The translations under genes were made by a program, and so were the position numbers. From Selaginella moellendorffii (Eukaryota > Streptophyta > Lycopodiopsida > Selaginellales > Selaginellaceae), in the NCBI RefSeq assembly GCF_000143415.4, contig NW_003314309.1:834184-855156 (forward strand): a stretch of 20,973 nt of DNA, written 5' to 3'. Shown here in pieces: positions 10,106 to 19,401 of the stretch. The notes below the pieces were generated by a model that saw only the letters and a program-made list of their open reading frames with translations, was not told the DNA's origin and made no database searches. Positions within the stretch are counted from its first letter, which is position 1. Every line of letters begins with the position of its first letter.

Positions 10106-12215
10106 GCATCAATTTCACAGCCAACTGTGCAAAGAGTGAAGAATGATGTTATTCTTTCTAGTGACGAAAATAAAGAAGATGAGCTTCTCAACATAATTTC
10201 TCACACAAAGAGGTGTGTTCCTTCTAAACTAGTTTTTAAAGTGGTGGATAAAGCATTTCAGCAATCTCGGTCATTATAACTAGAATTGAAAGAATTTGAA
10301 TATATGAAAGGTGAAGAGTTTTTGTCTTTTTATAATGAGAATATATTCTTCAAATTTCCATTAGCTAATTCATCAAGCAAGAAAAGGGGCATGGAAATGT
10401 ATTTTGATCCATATAATTGATGCAAGGTAAAAACAACTTACTTCCCCCATTTTGATGGATTCTTATCCATAGTCTATTGTGGTGGACAACTTGAGTGTGT
10501 CACTAAAAATGCATTTTTAATTATGGCAAGAATATATGTTTTTTTGAAGGCTTAATGATTAAACCCCCTATATGCAATGGGGTTGTTATAAGGTTTAGAT
10601 GTCATAAATATGGGGCAATACCTATATATTGAGTATGTTCTAATGCAAGGATGTATTATTTTCTTCCATGAAATGGCTGTTTAGGCAAAATAGCAATGCA
10701 CGTTAGACATCATGAACACACAATAGAGGAAGGAATCCATCATAATTATTTTCACAATTTAAAGGTTGCTATAACTATAAAGGCTGGGAAAAAAAGTGCT
10801 ACAACTTCAAAGTGTGTTCAATAATCTATATTAAAAGATTATGTAGTTGACACATTGCTACAATCTAATAGCAAAATAGAGTTCACAGAGAACAAATTTA
10901 AGGACTTGCTTCGAAATATAGAACCTGTAACAAATTTAAATAGATATAAGATTAATACTTAACTTTACTTTGTCACTAATAATACTCTTTTCTTATGGCA
11001 GAATAAAGAACTGGATGCGAAAAGGGTGAGATGGAAAGCTTCAATCTAGATTAGATGCAATTTTGGAGCTAAAGAGAAAATGTTTTTATAAGTTTATTCA
11101 TAAGAGCATTTTTGTTGCTCAAGTGTCTTCGAATAGTCAACACCCTTCATCTTTAAGATATCAACCCTTAATCTTGCTTCTAGTGTAGACTTTATACAAT
11201 GAATGGATATAAATGGAAATGAGGACTTAGCTAATTTTTGGATTCATTTTGATCACATGGAATGAATTTTAGGCTAGTGAACTATGGGAACCCATATTTA
11301 TGATCACAAGTAAGTGAATTTTTATTTTTTAAACCTTCCATATTGGTTTACATCATATCTATTCCTTTTTTAGGTTGCAATGCAACTTCACTATAGCTAT
11401 AGCCAAATTTAAGATTTGGGATTTCTAATCTAAGCTCAAATTATGTTTGAGGTTGTTGAACATCAAACCAGGAAAAAACCCAATTTCCATGGTTTTATAA
11501 CAAATACTACTAATGCTAACTAGTTGGCTGTGTAGTAAGTGTTTGGAGGTAATAAAAGTCAGTTATTACAAGGTAAAAAGAAGAGTTGTGAGTTTCATTG
11601 GACAAAGAATGTGAACAAACATTGCTAATGCATCAAGTCTAACTTCCATCACAAGTTCAAGTAGCTTTGTCGAAAATTAATAGATGCATTAACTAAAGAG
11701 GAGTACGAGGCAAAGGCAAATGAGATGCACATATGGTGGCATGAAGGAAACAAAATGCCAATTGAACACCTTCTATAGATGGAATGCTGATTTGTATGGT
11801 GGGAAGTTTAAATGTTTTAATAAGGCTATTATATTCTTTATGTAAGTTTTCTCTCATTTTCTTTTCCTATCACATTCAAATGTTGCATTTTTCCTAAGAT
11901 CAAACACTTGATGACATTGCACTTATACCAACAATTAATCTCTCTGAGAGTAAATATTGAAGTTGGAGAACTTCTAAAGTAGGGAAAAGAAAAGTGTCAC
12001 TAAATCTCTTGAGCAATTATCAAAAACTTTGGCTACACAAAAAGCAAGATTTACTGATACAAGTTTAAACTTAGACAATCTTCAAGAGTAGGTAGAATGA
12101 CAACACCAGCAGCAAGGTCAATGTCTAAAATGGTGGAGGAAGGTGTTGCTAGAACTTCTATGGAATTAACTTATGAACCATTCAGGGATACTATATTTCT
12201 GGATCCACAACTGAG
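10106..12215 (+). pseudogene. Broken intron-bearing gene, probably MULE-type transposase
   Basis: Several collinear plus-strand segments read as protein with only a few stops. One runs from 10106 to about 10420 (PTVQRVKNDVILSSDENKED...). One runs from 10591 to 10962, with a Cys/His-rich part reading RCHKYGAIPIY and MHVRHHEHTIEEGIHHNY. One runs from 11374 to about 11840, and a last one from 12058 to the LTR edge. The third carries KKPNFHGFITNTTNAN, VFGG and CEFHWTKNVNKHC, then a Lys/Glu-rich helix and a WW pair near 11800. That pattern resembles the second half of plant Mutator-like transposases (NF-GF, AN-AV, C-FHW, WW). Splice-like sites GTAAGTG (11310) and TTTTTTAG (to 11373), and GGCAG before 11003, suggest short introns. 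In-frame stops occur throughout. The family call rests on the third segment only; the rest is unassigned. Confidence 0.45.
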
Positions 12216-12422
12216 TGTAAGCTTCTTAATTTGGACTTCTTAGGATGTCACCCAACTTAGTACTCTTCAAACCTAAAAATGTTTAACCTTTAAGTATCCT
12301 AAAACTTTTAACCGATTGAAAAAGGAGTGCACTCTTGTTTATAGGCACTTTCCCTCTATATTTAAACCCTTATAATTTGTCTCTTTGTTCTCTTTAGTTA
12401 TTTATAATATATTATAACTCTC
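12216..12422 (-). repeat. Solo LTR of the TRIM family
   Basis: TGTAAGCTTCTTAATTTGG opens a block that aligns with both LTRs at 18819-19401 (GGTGCACTTTTGTTTATG there, GAGTGCACTCTTGTTTAT here). Recognisable LTR homology ends near 12406. CTGAG occurs directly before the TG (12211-12215) and again at 12423-12427, so a 5-bp target duplication is possible if the LTR includes about 16 diverged end bases. No internal region follows. The orientation is taken from the full copy, whose primer-binding site is on the minus strand. Confidence 0.65.
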
Positions 12423-13123
12423 CTGAGAACCTACACTCTACCCTTGGGTCTCATTTTGAAGTGCCAGCTCGTTAGAATACAACTTCTTGTATTCATATCC
12501 TACCTATAAGGACCACGCATACAAGTGTTATTCTGACACTTGATTATTTTCCGTTCCCTATGGGCTGCCTTTGCCCCTTAGGACTATCTATCCATATGAT
12601 AAGAATACCAACTCATCCTCTGAGCACACCCTCAACTCTTTGGGTTTGGTTCAGCATTTATAAAAGGTAGCCCCGGTTACCATTTTAAGGACTTGTGTCC
12701 TCATCCGTATTTAACCCCTCTCACAGTCATTAATTCCGGTCTCAAATTCATGAGCACCAACCTCAACTATATAAGGATAATCTTGTGATTCCTTTATTAT
12801 TTTGGAGTTTCTATCTTTCTTGTGATCCCAACTATAGTTGTTTACCACAACTATATTAGTCAGTTTGCTAAGTCAAACACTCATCTGGATCACATCCTCA
12901 ACTCTCTAAGGAAACATTATATTATTCCCAAGATCGTAAAGTTATTCCATTATTAACTCTTTTCTATCCACCACCTCGCCTACAAGTTCACACATGAACT
13001 GTAGTGGAGAGCTATGTCTTCCCGACTTGCTACTCCTCAAGGATAGGCCCACTCCTAGGACTTTCCAATGCCAACACTAGTGGTGATATACTTGAGCACC
13101 AATAAAAGTCGGACTAAGGAACA

Positions 13124-13135
13124 GCTCTGATACCA
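13124..13135 (-). other. Primer-binding site for initiator tRNA-Met (copy B)
   Basis: The plus strand reads GCTCTGATACCA, so the minus strand reads TGGTATCAGAGC, the usual plant LTR-retrotransposon site complementary to the 3' end of initiator tRNA-Met. It lies three bases inside the LTR edge at 13139. This fixes the element's orientation as minus. Confidence 0.9.
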
Positions 13136-13138
13136 AGT

Positions 13139-14081
13139 TGTAAGCGACTAAATTTTCCATTTTACTTTAGTCACTTAACCACACCTCCAACCACTTGGAG
13201 GAGTCTCACTCACAACCTCCATAAGTTATATTCCGAACTTGGGGCTTGCTATCCCCAAGAATGGCATCCATACCACTCAACCTTTGCACTTGGTCCAAGT
13301 GTTTCATGTATCCAATCCCATGACCGACACCCCAAGGTACCACCGATTTATCAGCCCATTACGCTAAGGCTATGTCCCTTCACCTTAGTTACACCGGTGG
13401 TCTAACACCACCTACATCACAGTCCCGTCTCACAAAGACTAAACCATCCATCCACGAGTGATATTCTAGATCCACTCCTTAGCATCCTTAGGATGCTCGC
13501 AGACAGGGGGAATAACTTTCCCCAATATCCTTTTTCCAGTCCCCTACAAGTGCTTTTCTATCCATGGCCGTGTTCACCAACATTACCACTGGGTCAAGGC
13601 CCATAGGCCCGATCACTAAGTTCCACAGTCCTTTGGGACTTCCTCACCACACGACTGTATCCTTGGTCACTACACCAGAGGATTGCTCTTTTTCCTTCCC
13701 ACAATTTGGGCCTTTGGGACAATATTTTGGAACACCGTGCCCCTATGCGAGCCTTGCGGGTACTCTCCCCGCCTTCTGCCTTTGGGTGCTCTAGCCATAG
13801 GCTTAGAGTGAGGTTCCATTGAGCCATGCTAGGTCCAAGTGGGTAGTGCCACCCATGTTTGGATTGAGAGCATCAACCATTCGATCTCCCAGCAGAATTA
13901 GAGTCAGCTCTTGAACACTTCACCAAGCTACCCCACTTGTCGGTCCGTATTCACTTTAGTCTTGGACTTCCCAGTGGTCAACTCATCACCCAACACCTGG
14001 GTACAACCTTCCTGGGCCAAATTGGCTCCACTGGGCTCCAACCACCACACTCTCCCTACTATACTTTTGGAACCCCTTGCA
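13139..14081 (-). repeat. LTR of copy B (5' LTR)
   Basis: On the plus strand the LTR runs from TGTAAGCGACTAAATTTTCC to CTTTTGGAACCCCTTGCA, with TG and CA ends. The right end equals the reverse complement of the start of LTR A (2316), and the left end equals LTR C (20619). The middle is GC-rich and well aligned with LTR C, but only patchily with LTR A. Confidence 0.8.
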
Positions 14082-16347
14082 AATATTAACAAGAAAAATA
14101 TTAATATTAAAAAGAAAAACCTATTCAACACAAATTGTGATTCTAATTTGTTACTACAATTAGATCACTTGCTAAAAACAATAAACCCATACGCACAAGA
14201 TTTTCAAATGATGTATGATCTTGAATCACAAAAACAATATCACTCAATTTGCAATGGAACTCCAAAATGTGGTGTTTATATGATTGTTAGAAATGAAGGT
14301 ATTAATCTATATTGTTATAAATTGCCATGGACTAATGATGTTGTTATTGTTTTTGCTATTGATGAGGGTAAGCCATCTCTTAATAGAGAAATATGTATAC
14401 ATCTATATAACTCACAGCCAAAAAAGATTTCTATTCTTAATGAAAATTATAATCCTATGGTTTATCCTTTACTTTTACTATTTAGTGATAAAGGTTGGCA
14501 TGAAAAAATCTACCACAATGAGTCACATATAATGCTACTTTAGTACTATGCATATTGATTATCTCAACAAAATAACATTGGCAACTCTTTCCTTTATGAT
14601 CAATTGTTACATGCTAAGAAGCTCACCTAACAATTTATGGTTGATTCTTATGTAAAGGTTGAATCTAACAACTTTAGTTTCTTTCACACTCATCAAAAAC
14701 ACTTAAAAGTGGATTATTACACAGGTTTTATGGACTATATTAGCAATAAAGTTACTATTAATAATGTTGAACTTGGAAAAGTTATAATTTTGCCTTTTAC
14801 ATTTCTTGGTAGCCTATGAGTAATGCAACAACATTATTAAGATGTTATTGCTATTATCACACATTTTGAAAAACATGACTTATTTATTATATTTACATAC
14901 AACCCAAAGTGGCCTGAAATTGTGCAAAACTTACAACCAAATGAATCACTTGTAGATCAATTTAATCTTATTTCAAGAGTTTTCAACTTGAAACTTAAAG
15001 AATTCCTACATGATATAAATATCAAAGGAATTTTTGGGAAGTGTATTGTATATGTTTATGTTATTAAATTCCAGAAAAGAGATTTACCTCATTATCATTT
15101 CTTAATAATGTTATTAAGTGAAGACAAGATAAAAAATCATGACTCGGTTGACGAATTTGTCATTGCATAGTTGCCACACTTACTACTAGAACCAGAATTA
15201 CATACCATAATTATAATTCATATGATATATGGTCCACGTGGTTATCTAAAATCTTAAAAGTTCTTGCATGGAAAATAACAAATAATCTAAGATTTATCCA
15301 AAAGAATTTAATGTTGAAACCATTTATTGTGTTATGGTTATCTTGATTACTACTGACTCTATAACAGCGCATTTTCATAAAAAATGGTTATACTATTAAT
15401 AATAGATGGGTTGCTCTTTATAATAAATACCTTTATAAAAAATATAAAGCACATATCAATGTAAAGATTTGTGCTTTTATTAAAAGTATTAAATATTTAT
15501 TTCAATATGTGTATAAAATGCAACATTAGAATTCTTAACTGCATTTGAAAGACGAGGGACTTTAAATTGAGATGAAATCTTAAGCTTTGTGGATGCTCAA
15601 TATATTTTTGCTCATGAAGCCATATGGCATATATTTAAGTTTTATATGCATGATAAATCACTAAATATTATACACATTCTAGTTTATTTACCTACTTTTC
15701 AAAATTTCTATTTCATACTAAGTCATGAACAAAAAGCACTAGAAAGAGCCACTCAAAATGGAATAATGCTTACACAATAGTTCAATTTAAACATGCAAGA
15801 TACTAATTCAAGGCAATACACATATACTTAAATTTTTTTGGACTACACATATAATAAATCCTCTCATAAATGGCAATTACGCTAGTGAAATGTTAAATTC
15901 ATACCAAGAATGTATTCTATATCTCCTTTTAATAGTGAGTTGTACTATTTGTGGCTTATATTACTCCATAAAAAAGGTGCTATATCATTTGGGGATATAT
16001 CTATTGTCGAAGGTGTTATTTTCTTCACTTTTAAACAAATAGCAATGGCAATGGGACTTTTAATAAACAATTTAGAATGACAACATTGTATACAAGAAGT
16101 TTCTACTTTTAAAATGCCATCCCAATTAAGACAGTTATTTATTTTTATTTGTTTGTATTGTTCTCCAAAAGATCCAAATCTATTATGGGATAATTTCAAA
16201 ATTGTTATGTCTGAGGATTATGCTAGAAATGATATAAACTATTTTGATATTACTTTACTCGATATTAAATCAAAATTCCAACCACACAATAAATCTAATT
16301 GTGATTTTGGTTTACCACTCCCAACTCTTACTCCCATTATCGCTTAA
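14082..16347 (+). pseudogene. Helitron Rep (HUH endonuclease) region, decayed
   Basis: The match starts at a TINPYAQDF motif, continues with NYNPMVYPLLLLFSDKGWHE (Helitron-like N-terminal domain), VDSYVKVE, NPKWPEI (14901-14918) and DLPHYHFLIM. The HYH at 15090-15098 sits where the metal-binding HUH motif of Rep belongs. GYTINNRWVALYNKY and IKYLFQYVYK follow; the tyrosines at 15494 and 15506 match the two catalytic tyrosines. EAIWHIFKF, YYLWLILL-KKGAISF and MSEDYARND cover the Rep-helicase linker. The frame runs in phase from 14082 to about 15240, moves by about 15400, moves again before 15560, then holds to 16347. Stops at 14541, 14556, 14628, 14817 and 14838 all fall inside conserved stretches. 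Only the start of Rep is absent. The long frame beginning at 13911 joins LTR codons to this gene and is not its true start. Confidence 0.9.
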
Positions 16348-16375
16348 TACACAGATCCCTTATCCATCACGAAAC

Positions 16376-17787
16376 CAAATTAATGCAAACATAAATCAAT
16401 TCAATCATGAATAATGTAATATTTTTTACCTCATTATAAATGCTATTGACACAAAGCAGCATCAATGTTTCTTTATTGATGAATCTAGTGGTACTAAAAA
16501 ACAATTTCTACTTAATACCATCATTACAGTATTACAATTAAAAAAAATAAAAATAATTAGTATTCAGTATGGTATGGACTGGGATTGCAAGCATTTTGCT
16601 AAAATATGGTCAAACAGCACATACAACTTTTTAAACTTCTTGTTCCTTTAGATGAAACTTTTGTCTCTACTTCAACAATTAATAGTGTTGCTAGAAAAAC
16701 CATTAAACAAGCAAATGTTCTCATATGGGATGAAATTAGTATGGTCCACACATATGCTTTCTCTGCAGTTGATAAATGTTTAAAGCATCTCAAATGTAAT
16801 TTTAAACCATTTGGAGGTGTTATAGTGATTACAAGTGGTGACTTTCGTCAAACCCTTCCTATTATTCCCCATGGCCATAGAACTTTTATTATTTCAAGCT
16901 CAGTTAAAATGAATAAATTATGGTCACTCTTTACAACATTAACATTAATAAAGAACATGTGTTCAAGCAATCTTTGTTTTTTTTAATGGCTTTTCAAAGT
17001 TGGCAATGGTGATAGTAGTTTGTAGCTGCCATGTCTCCCACCAGATATTATCCAAATACCACATGCATATCTATCTCCACACCTGTTGTAAACTTTGTTT
17101 TCCCAAATATTGATGATATTATAAAGACTTAATAGCTGCATCAAAGGTTATTCTCACCCCACTCAAGGACAACATATTCAGAATAAATAATGACATTGTT
17201 GGAAGACTACTAGGTGATCTATATATTTACTTGAGCATTGATATGGTTGAGTCAGATCAACCTAAAGAGTTTCTAATTGAATTCTTAAATTTAATCACCC
17301 TATCGAGATTACCACCACACAAATTAACTCTAAAACAAAATGTGATTTTGATTCTTCTTAGGAACATATCTCCACAAATTGGTTTATGCAATGGCACTCG
17401 CCTCATTCTCAAGCAAGCATGTCAAAATGTTTTAGATTGTCAAATTATCACGAGACAATTCAAGAGATTGTGAGTTTTTATTCCACATATTACCTTTACA
17501 CCTTTTGATGTTGAAATCCCTTTCAAGATGTCCCAAAGACAATTCCCAATTTGTCTAGGTTATTGCTTAACTATTTCTAAAGCCCAAGGCCAAACTTTTG
17601 ACCATGTTGGCATTTACCTCCCCAACCTGTTTTCACATAAGGTCAGCTTTATGTTGCTCTCTCAAGGTGTAGATCACCTGAACAACTTCGTATTCAAGTG
17701 CTCGCAACCCCCCTTCAAGGCAATCTTGTACCATATGATCAACACTTTTACACTGTGAATACAGTCTATGCTAAAGTTCTTAAGTAG
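16376..17787 (+). pseudogene. Helitron PIF1-like helicase region, decayed
   Basis: SF1B helicase motifs appear in order. A Walker A remnant at 16481-16504 reads ESSGTKKQ, where the family has GPGGTGKT. TGIASILLKYGQTAHTTF follows, then after a one-base slip in a T run the frame at 16606. Walker B VLIWDE is at 16717-16734 and GDFRQTLPI starts at 16837. A WLFKVGNGD segment and VNFVFPNIDDI come next, then EFLNLITLSRLPPHKLTLK, GLCNGTRLI, VFIPHITFTPFDVEIPFKM, RQFPI and TISKAQGQT (17570-17596). GQLYVALSR (17641) lies in another phase, and the protein ends at TAG 17785-17787 after VYAKVLK. At least four frameshifts and several stops interrupt it. Known role: unwinding DNA during rolling-circle transposition. 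The Walker A changes alone would abolish ATP binding. Confidence 0.92.
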
Positions 17788-17926
17788 ATTGACAAATACA
17801 TGGCACAATTCCAAATCCAACCATGATTCCACAAAGCTATCTATTGAGCCACCTTTGACTTATAATTGTGAGTTTAAAGTGCGCACCACAATAAAGTTGG
17901 CATTGACTAGTGTGCTTTGGGTGGTG

Positions 17927-17965
17927 TGCCATTTTGGTTATGGCAACATGCTATTGAGCTGCTAA
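17927..17965 (+). other. Candidate Helitron 3' terminus (hairpin plus CTAA)
   Basis: TGCCAT (17927-17932) and ATGGCA (17940-17945) form a 6-bp stem with a 7-base loop, and CTAA at 17962-17965 is followed by T. Helitrons end in CTRR, a short distance after a hairpin, and insert before T. The stem is shorter and the gap longer than typical. A second CTAG followed by T at 17907-17911 lies near GTGCGCAC (17879-17886) and is an alternative. Confidence 0.35.
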
Positions 17966-18639
17966 TGGCAGAGGTACAGTTTCATCTTGTTGCTTCCTGA
18001 GTGCAGCTCTTATTGCAGTATAATGGTTTCCGGCTCATCCCAGAAACCTCTCTAGTGGGCTGTGGAGCAAGTAGCAACACCTGCACCAAAGATGGGCTTG
18101 GAAGTATTTCTTGGGCTCTTTGTATTCAAAATGGAGGAATGCAACTTAATAGTGATTTAATCTAGCTTATATAATGCTCATGGGTAGAGTTTATAAATTC
18201 CAGCATAGGAAATCTAGATTTGATTGCTGAAATCTTGACAACAATCAAGTATGGTAATGCATTACTATTTTATGATTACAGATAACATGTTTGGTCAAGA
18301 AAATGTCTTTCAATTGTGGAGTTGATCAAACAGCAAACATAGCTAAGCTTAGCAAACCTCTTGAAATGGCATTAAATTTGCCAACCACCCAACATTTGTT
18401 GGGCAATTGCTAATCTATCATAATAAGGAGGAGTTGCTGAACTTTTTGGGCTGCCATATCTAGCCAATCGTAGCCATCTCATGGGAGGGGGGGGAGGTAA
18501 TTGTAAAGGGGTTATTTTCTTAACCATGTGTTAGTGAATAATCACCTGATGTTTGCTCCCGGCCAATAGGAGGCAGCTAAAGCGTGTGTGGTGAGAGAGG
18601 AATGCCGGGTGGCACATGTCACATGCAAATGTGTTGACC
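17966..18639. other. Unassigned sequence with a G-rich purine tract
   Basis: No protein family is recognised in any frame. GGGAGGGGGGGGAGG at 18483-18497 resembles a polypurine tract, and TGTAAAGGGG begins five bases later, but no LTR pair supports it. The minus frame at 18531-18731 is not convincing. Confidence 0.4.
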
Positions 18640-18813
18640 ATGGTTGCACCTGTCATCTGAGCATCGAGATTGCTCAAGCAGCAGCAGCAACCCAAGGCTG
18701 CAAGGAAAATTTGGCAACTTGAGAACCACATGCCTGTTCCAAGAGATCACATTAACATCTATGTCATGGATATTCACCACCATTTGAAAGTACCAATGGA
18801 AACTCCCATAGAC
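18640..18813 (+). pseudogene. Coding-like fragment with a short polyglutamine run
   Basis: After an ATG at 18640 and one stop at 18658-18660, the frame stays open to 18813. It reads ASRLLKQQQQPKAARKIWQ, then LENHMPVPRDHINIYVMDIH and a His-rich piece. The stretch is less AT-rich than most of the window and uses varied codons, as an exon might. It is cut three bases later by a stop and then by the LTR at 18819. I recognise no family. It may be a captured gene fragment or part of an older element. Confidence 0.3.
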
Positions 18814-18818
18814 TGATC

Positions 18819-19013
18819 TGTAAGCTCATAAGTTTGGACTTCCTGGGAGGTCACCCTGCCCAGTACTATTCAAACCCAAAGATGCTTAACTCCAAATATT
18901 CCAAGAACCTTAACCAATTAGAAAAGGGGGTGCACTTTTGTTTATGAGCCCTTTCCCTTTATATTTGAACCTTTATGGATCATCTATTAAGTCATTCCCT
19001 TTGGTTGCTTATA
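18819..19013 (-). repeat. TRIM 3' LTR
   Basis: It starts TGTAAGCTCATAAG and aligns with the right LTR through CACCCTGC, ACTATTCAAACCCAAA, GGGGGTGCAC and CCCTTTGGTTGCTTA. It holds about 12 bases (near TTTGGACTTCCTG) missing from the right LTR but present in the solo copy at 12216, so the right LTR lost them. Its right edge is blurred: GCTTATAA replaces the expected GCTTACA, and a CTTTACA lies a little further on. Confidence 0.75.
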
Positions 19014-19205
19014 ATCCACTACGCTTCTTTACAAGTTCATGCCCTCGTGAACGGAAGTTGAGAGCCACAGCCCTCTCGAGAGCCCCGCTCTCTTGACACC
19101 TTACCCCTCGGGTTGAGCCTAGTTGAAACAAACTAGATCAATTAGATGTCAATCAACATGTGGTGTGATTTCCCTAGCTAACTAACAGAGTCGGATTTGA
19201 GACCC

Positions 19206-19216
19206 CTCTGATACCA
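19206..19216 (-). other. Primer-binding site for initiator tRNA-Met (TRIM)
   Basis: The plus strand reads CTCTGATACCA, so the minus strand gives TGGTATCAGAG, the same site as in copy B. It lies two bases inside the LTR edge at 19219. Confidence 0.85.
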
Positions 19217-19218
19217 AA

Positions 19219-19401
19219 TGTAAGCTTTTGAGTGGAAGTCACCCTGCACAATACTATTCAAACCCAAAAATGCTTAACTCCAAATATCTCAAGACCCTTA
19301 ACCAATTGAAAAAGGGGGTGCACTCTTGTTTATGGGCCCTTTCCCTTTATATTTGAACCCTTATAAATTATTTCTCAAGTTGTTCCCTTTGGTTGCTTAC
19401 A
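19219..19401 (-). repeat. TRIM 5' LTR
   Basis: This 183-bp LTR runs from TGTAAGCTTTTGAGTGG to GGTTGCTTACA on the plus strand, with seven-base inverted ends. It is adjacent to the primer-binding site, which makes it the 5' LTR of a minus-strand element. Confidence 0.8.

Larger units (their letters stand above)
12461..14081 (-). mobile_element. Non-coding LTR element, 5' LTR plus leader (copy B)
   Basis: Read on the minus strand this is a 943-bp 5' LTR (14081 to 13139), a 3-base gap, a tRNA-iMet primer-binding site and about 660 bp of leader without a long frame. The same leader plus LTR start recurs at 19998-20973, and the homology breaks at 12461 and 19998, the same internal point. No gag, pol or 3' LTR is seen. 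This fits a large non-coding derivative or a truncated retrotransposon. On the right the LTR directly abuts Helitron-coding sequence at 14082. Frames inside the LTR (13564-13794 on plus, 13594-13827 on minus) are not conserved and not called. Confidence 0.7.
14082..17965 (+). mobile_element. Decayed 5'-truncated autonomous Helitron
   Basis: A single plus-strand coding corpse gives, in the order expected for a Helitron, a Rep (HUH endonuclease) region followed by a PIF1-family helicase. The left edge is the LTR of copy B, so the Helitron's 5' TC end and the first part of Rep are missing. The right edge is placed at a candidate CTAA terminus about 180 bp past the helicase stop; that placement is uncertain. 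Helitrons move by rolling-circle replication and leave no target duplication. This copy cannot be autonomous given its stops, frameshifts and damaged ATP-binding loop. Confidence 0.85.
18819..19401 (-). mobile_element. Compact non-coding LTR element (TRIM type)
   Basis: Two LTRs (18819 to about 19013, and 19219-19401) enclose about 205 bp of non-coding sequence. TGGTATCAGAG on the minus strand (19206-19216) is a tRNA-iMet primer-binding site two bases from the right LTR, so the element reads right to left. It is flanked by TGATC (18814-18818) and TGACC (19402-19406), a 5-bp target duplication with one change. At about 583 bp with no gag or pol it fits the TRIM class, which relies on enzymes of other elements. 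LTR ends TGTAAGC and GCTTACA are mutually inverted. Confidence 0.85.

Noticed and set aside
13564-13827. Overlapping 76- and 77-codon frames on opposite strands
   Set aside because: They lie inside LTR B and have no recognised protein similarity.
18483-18510. G-rich tract followed by TGTAAAGGGG as a polypurine tract and LTR start
   Set aside because: No matching LTR, primer-binding site or target duplication supports an element there.
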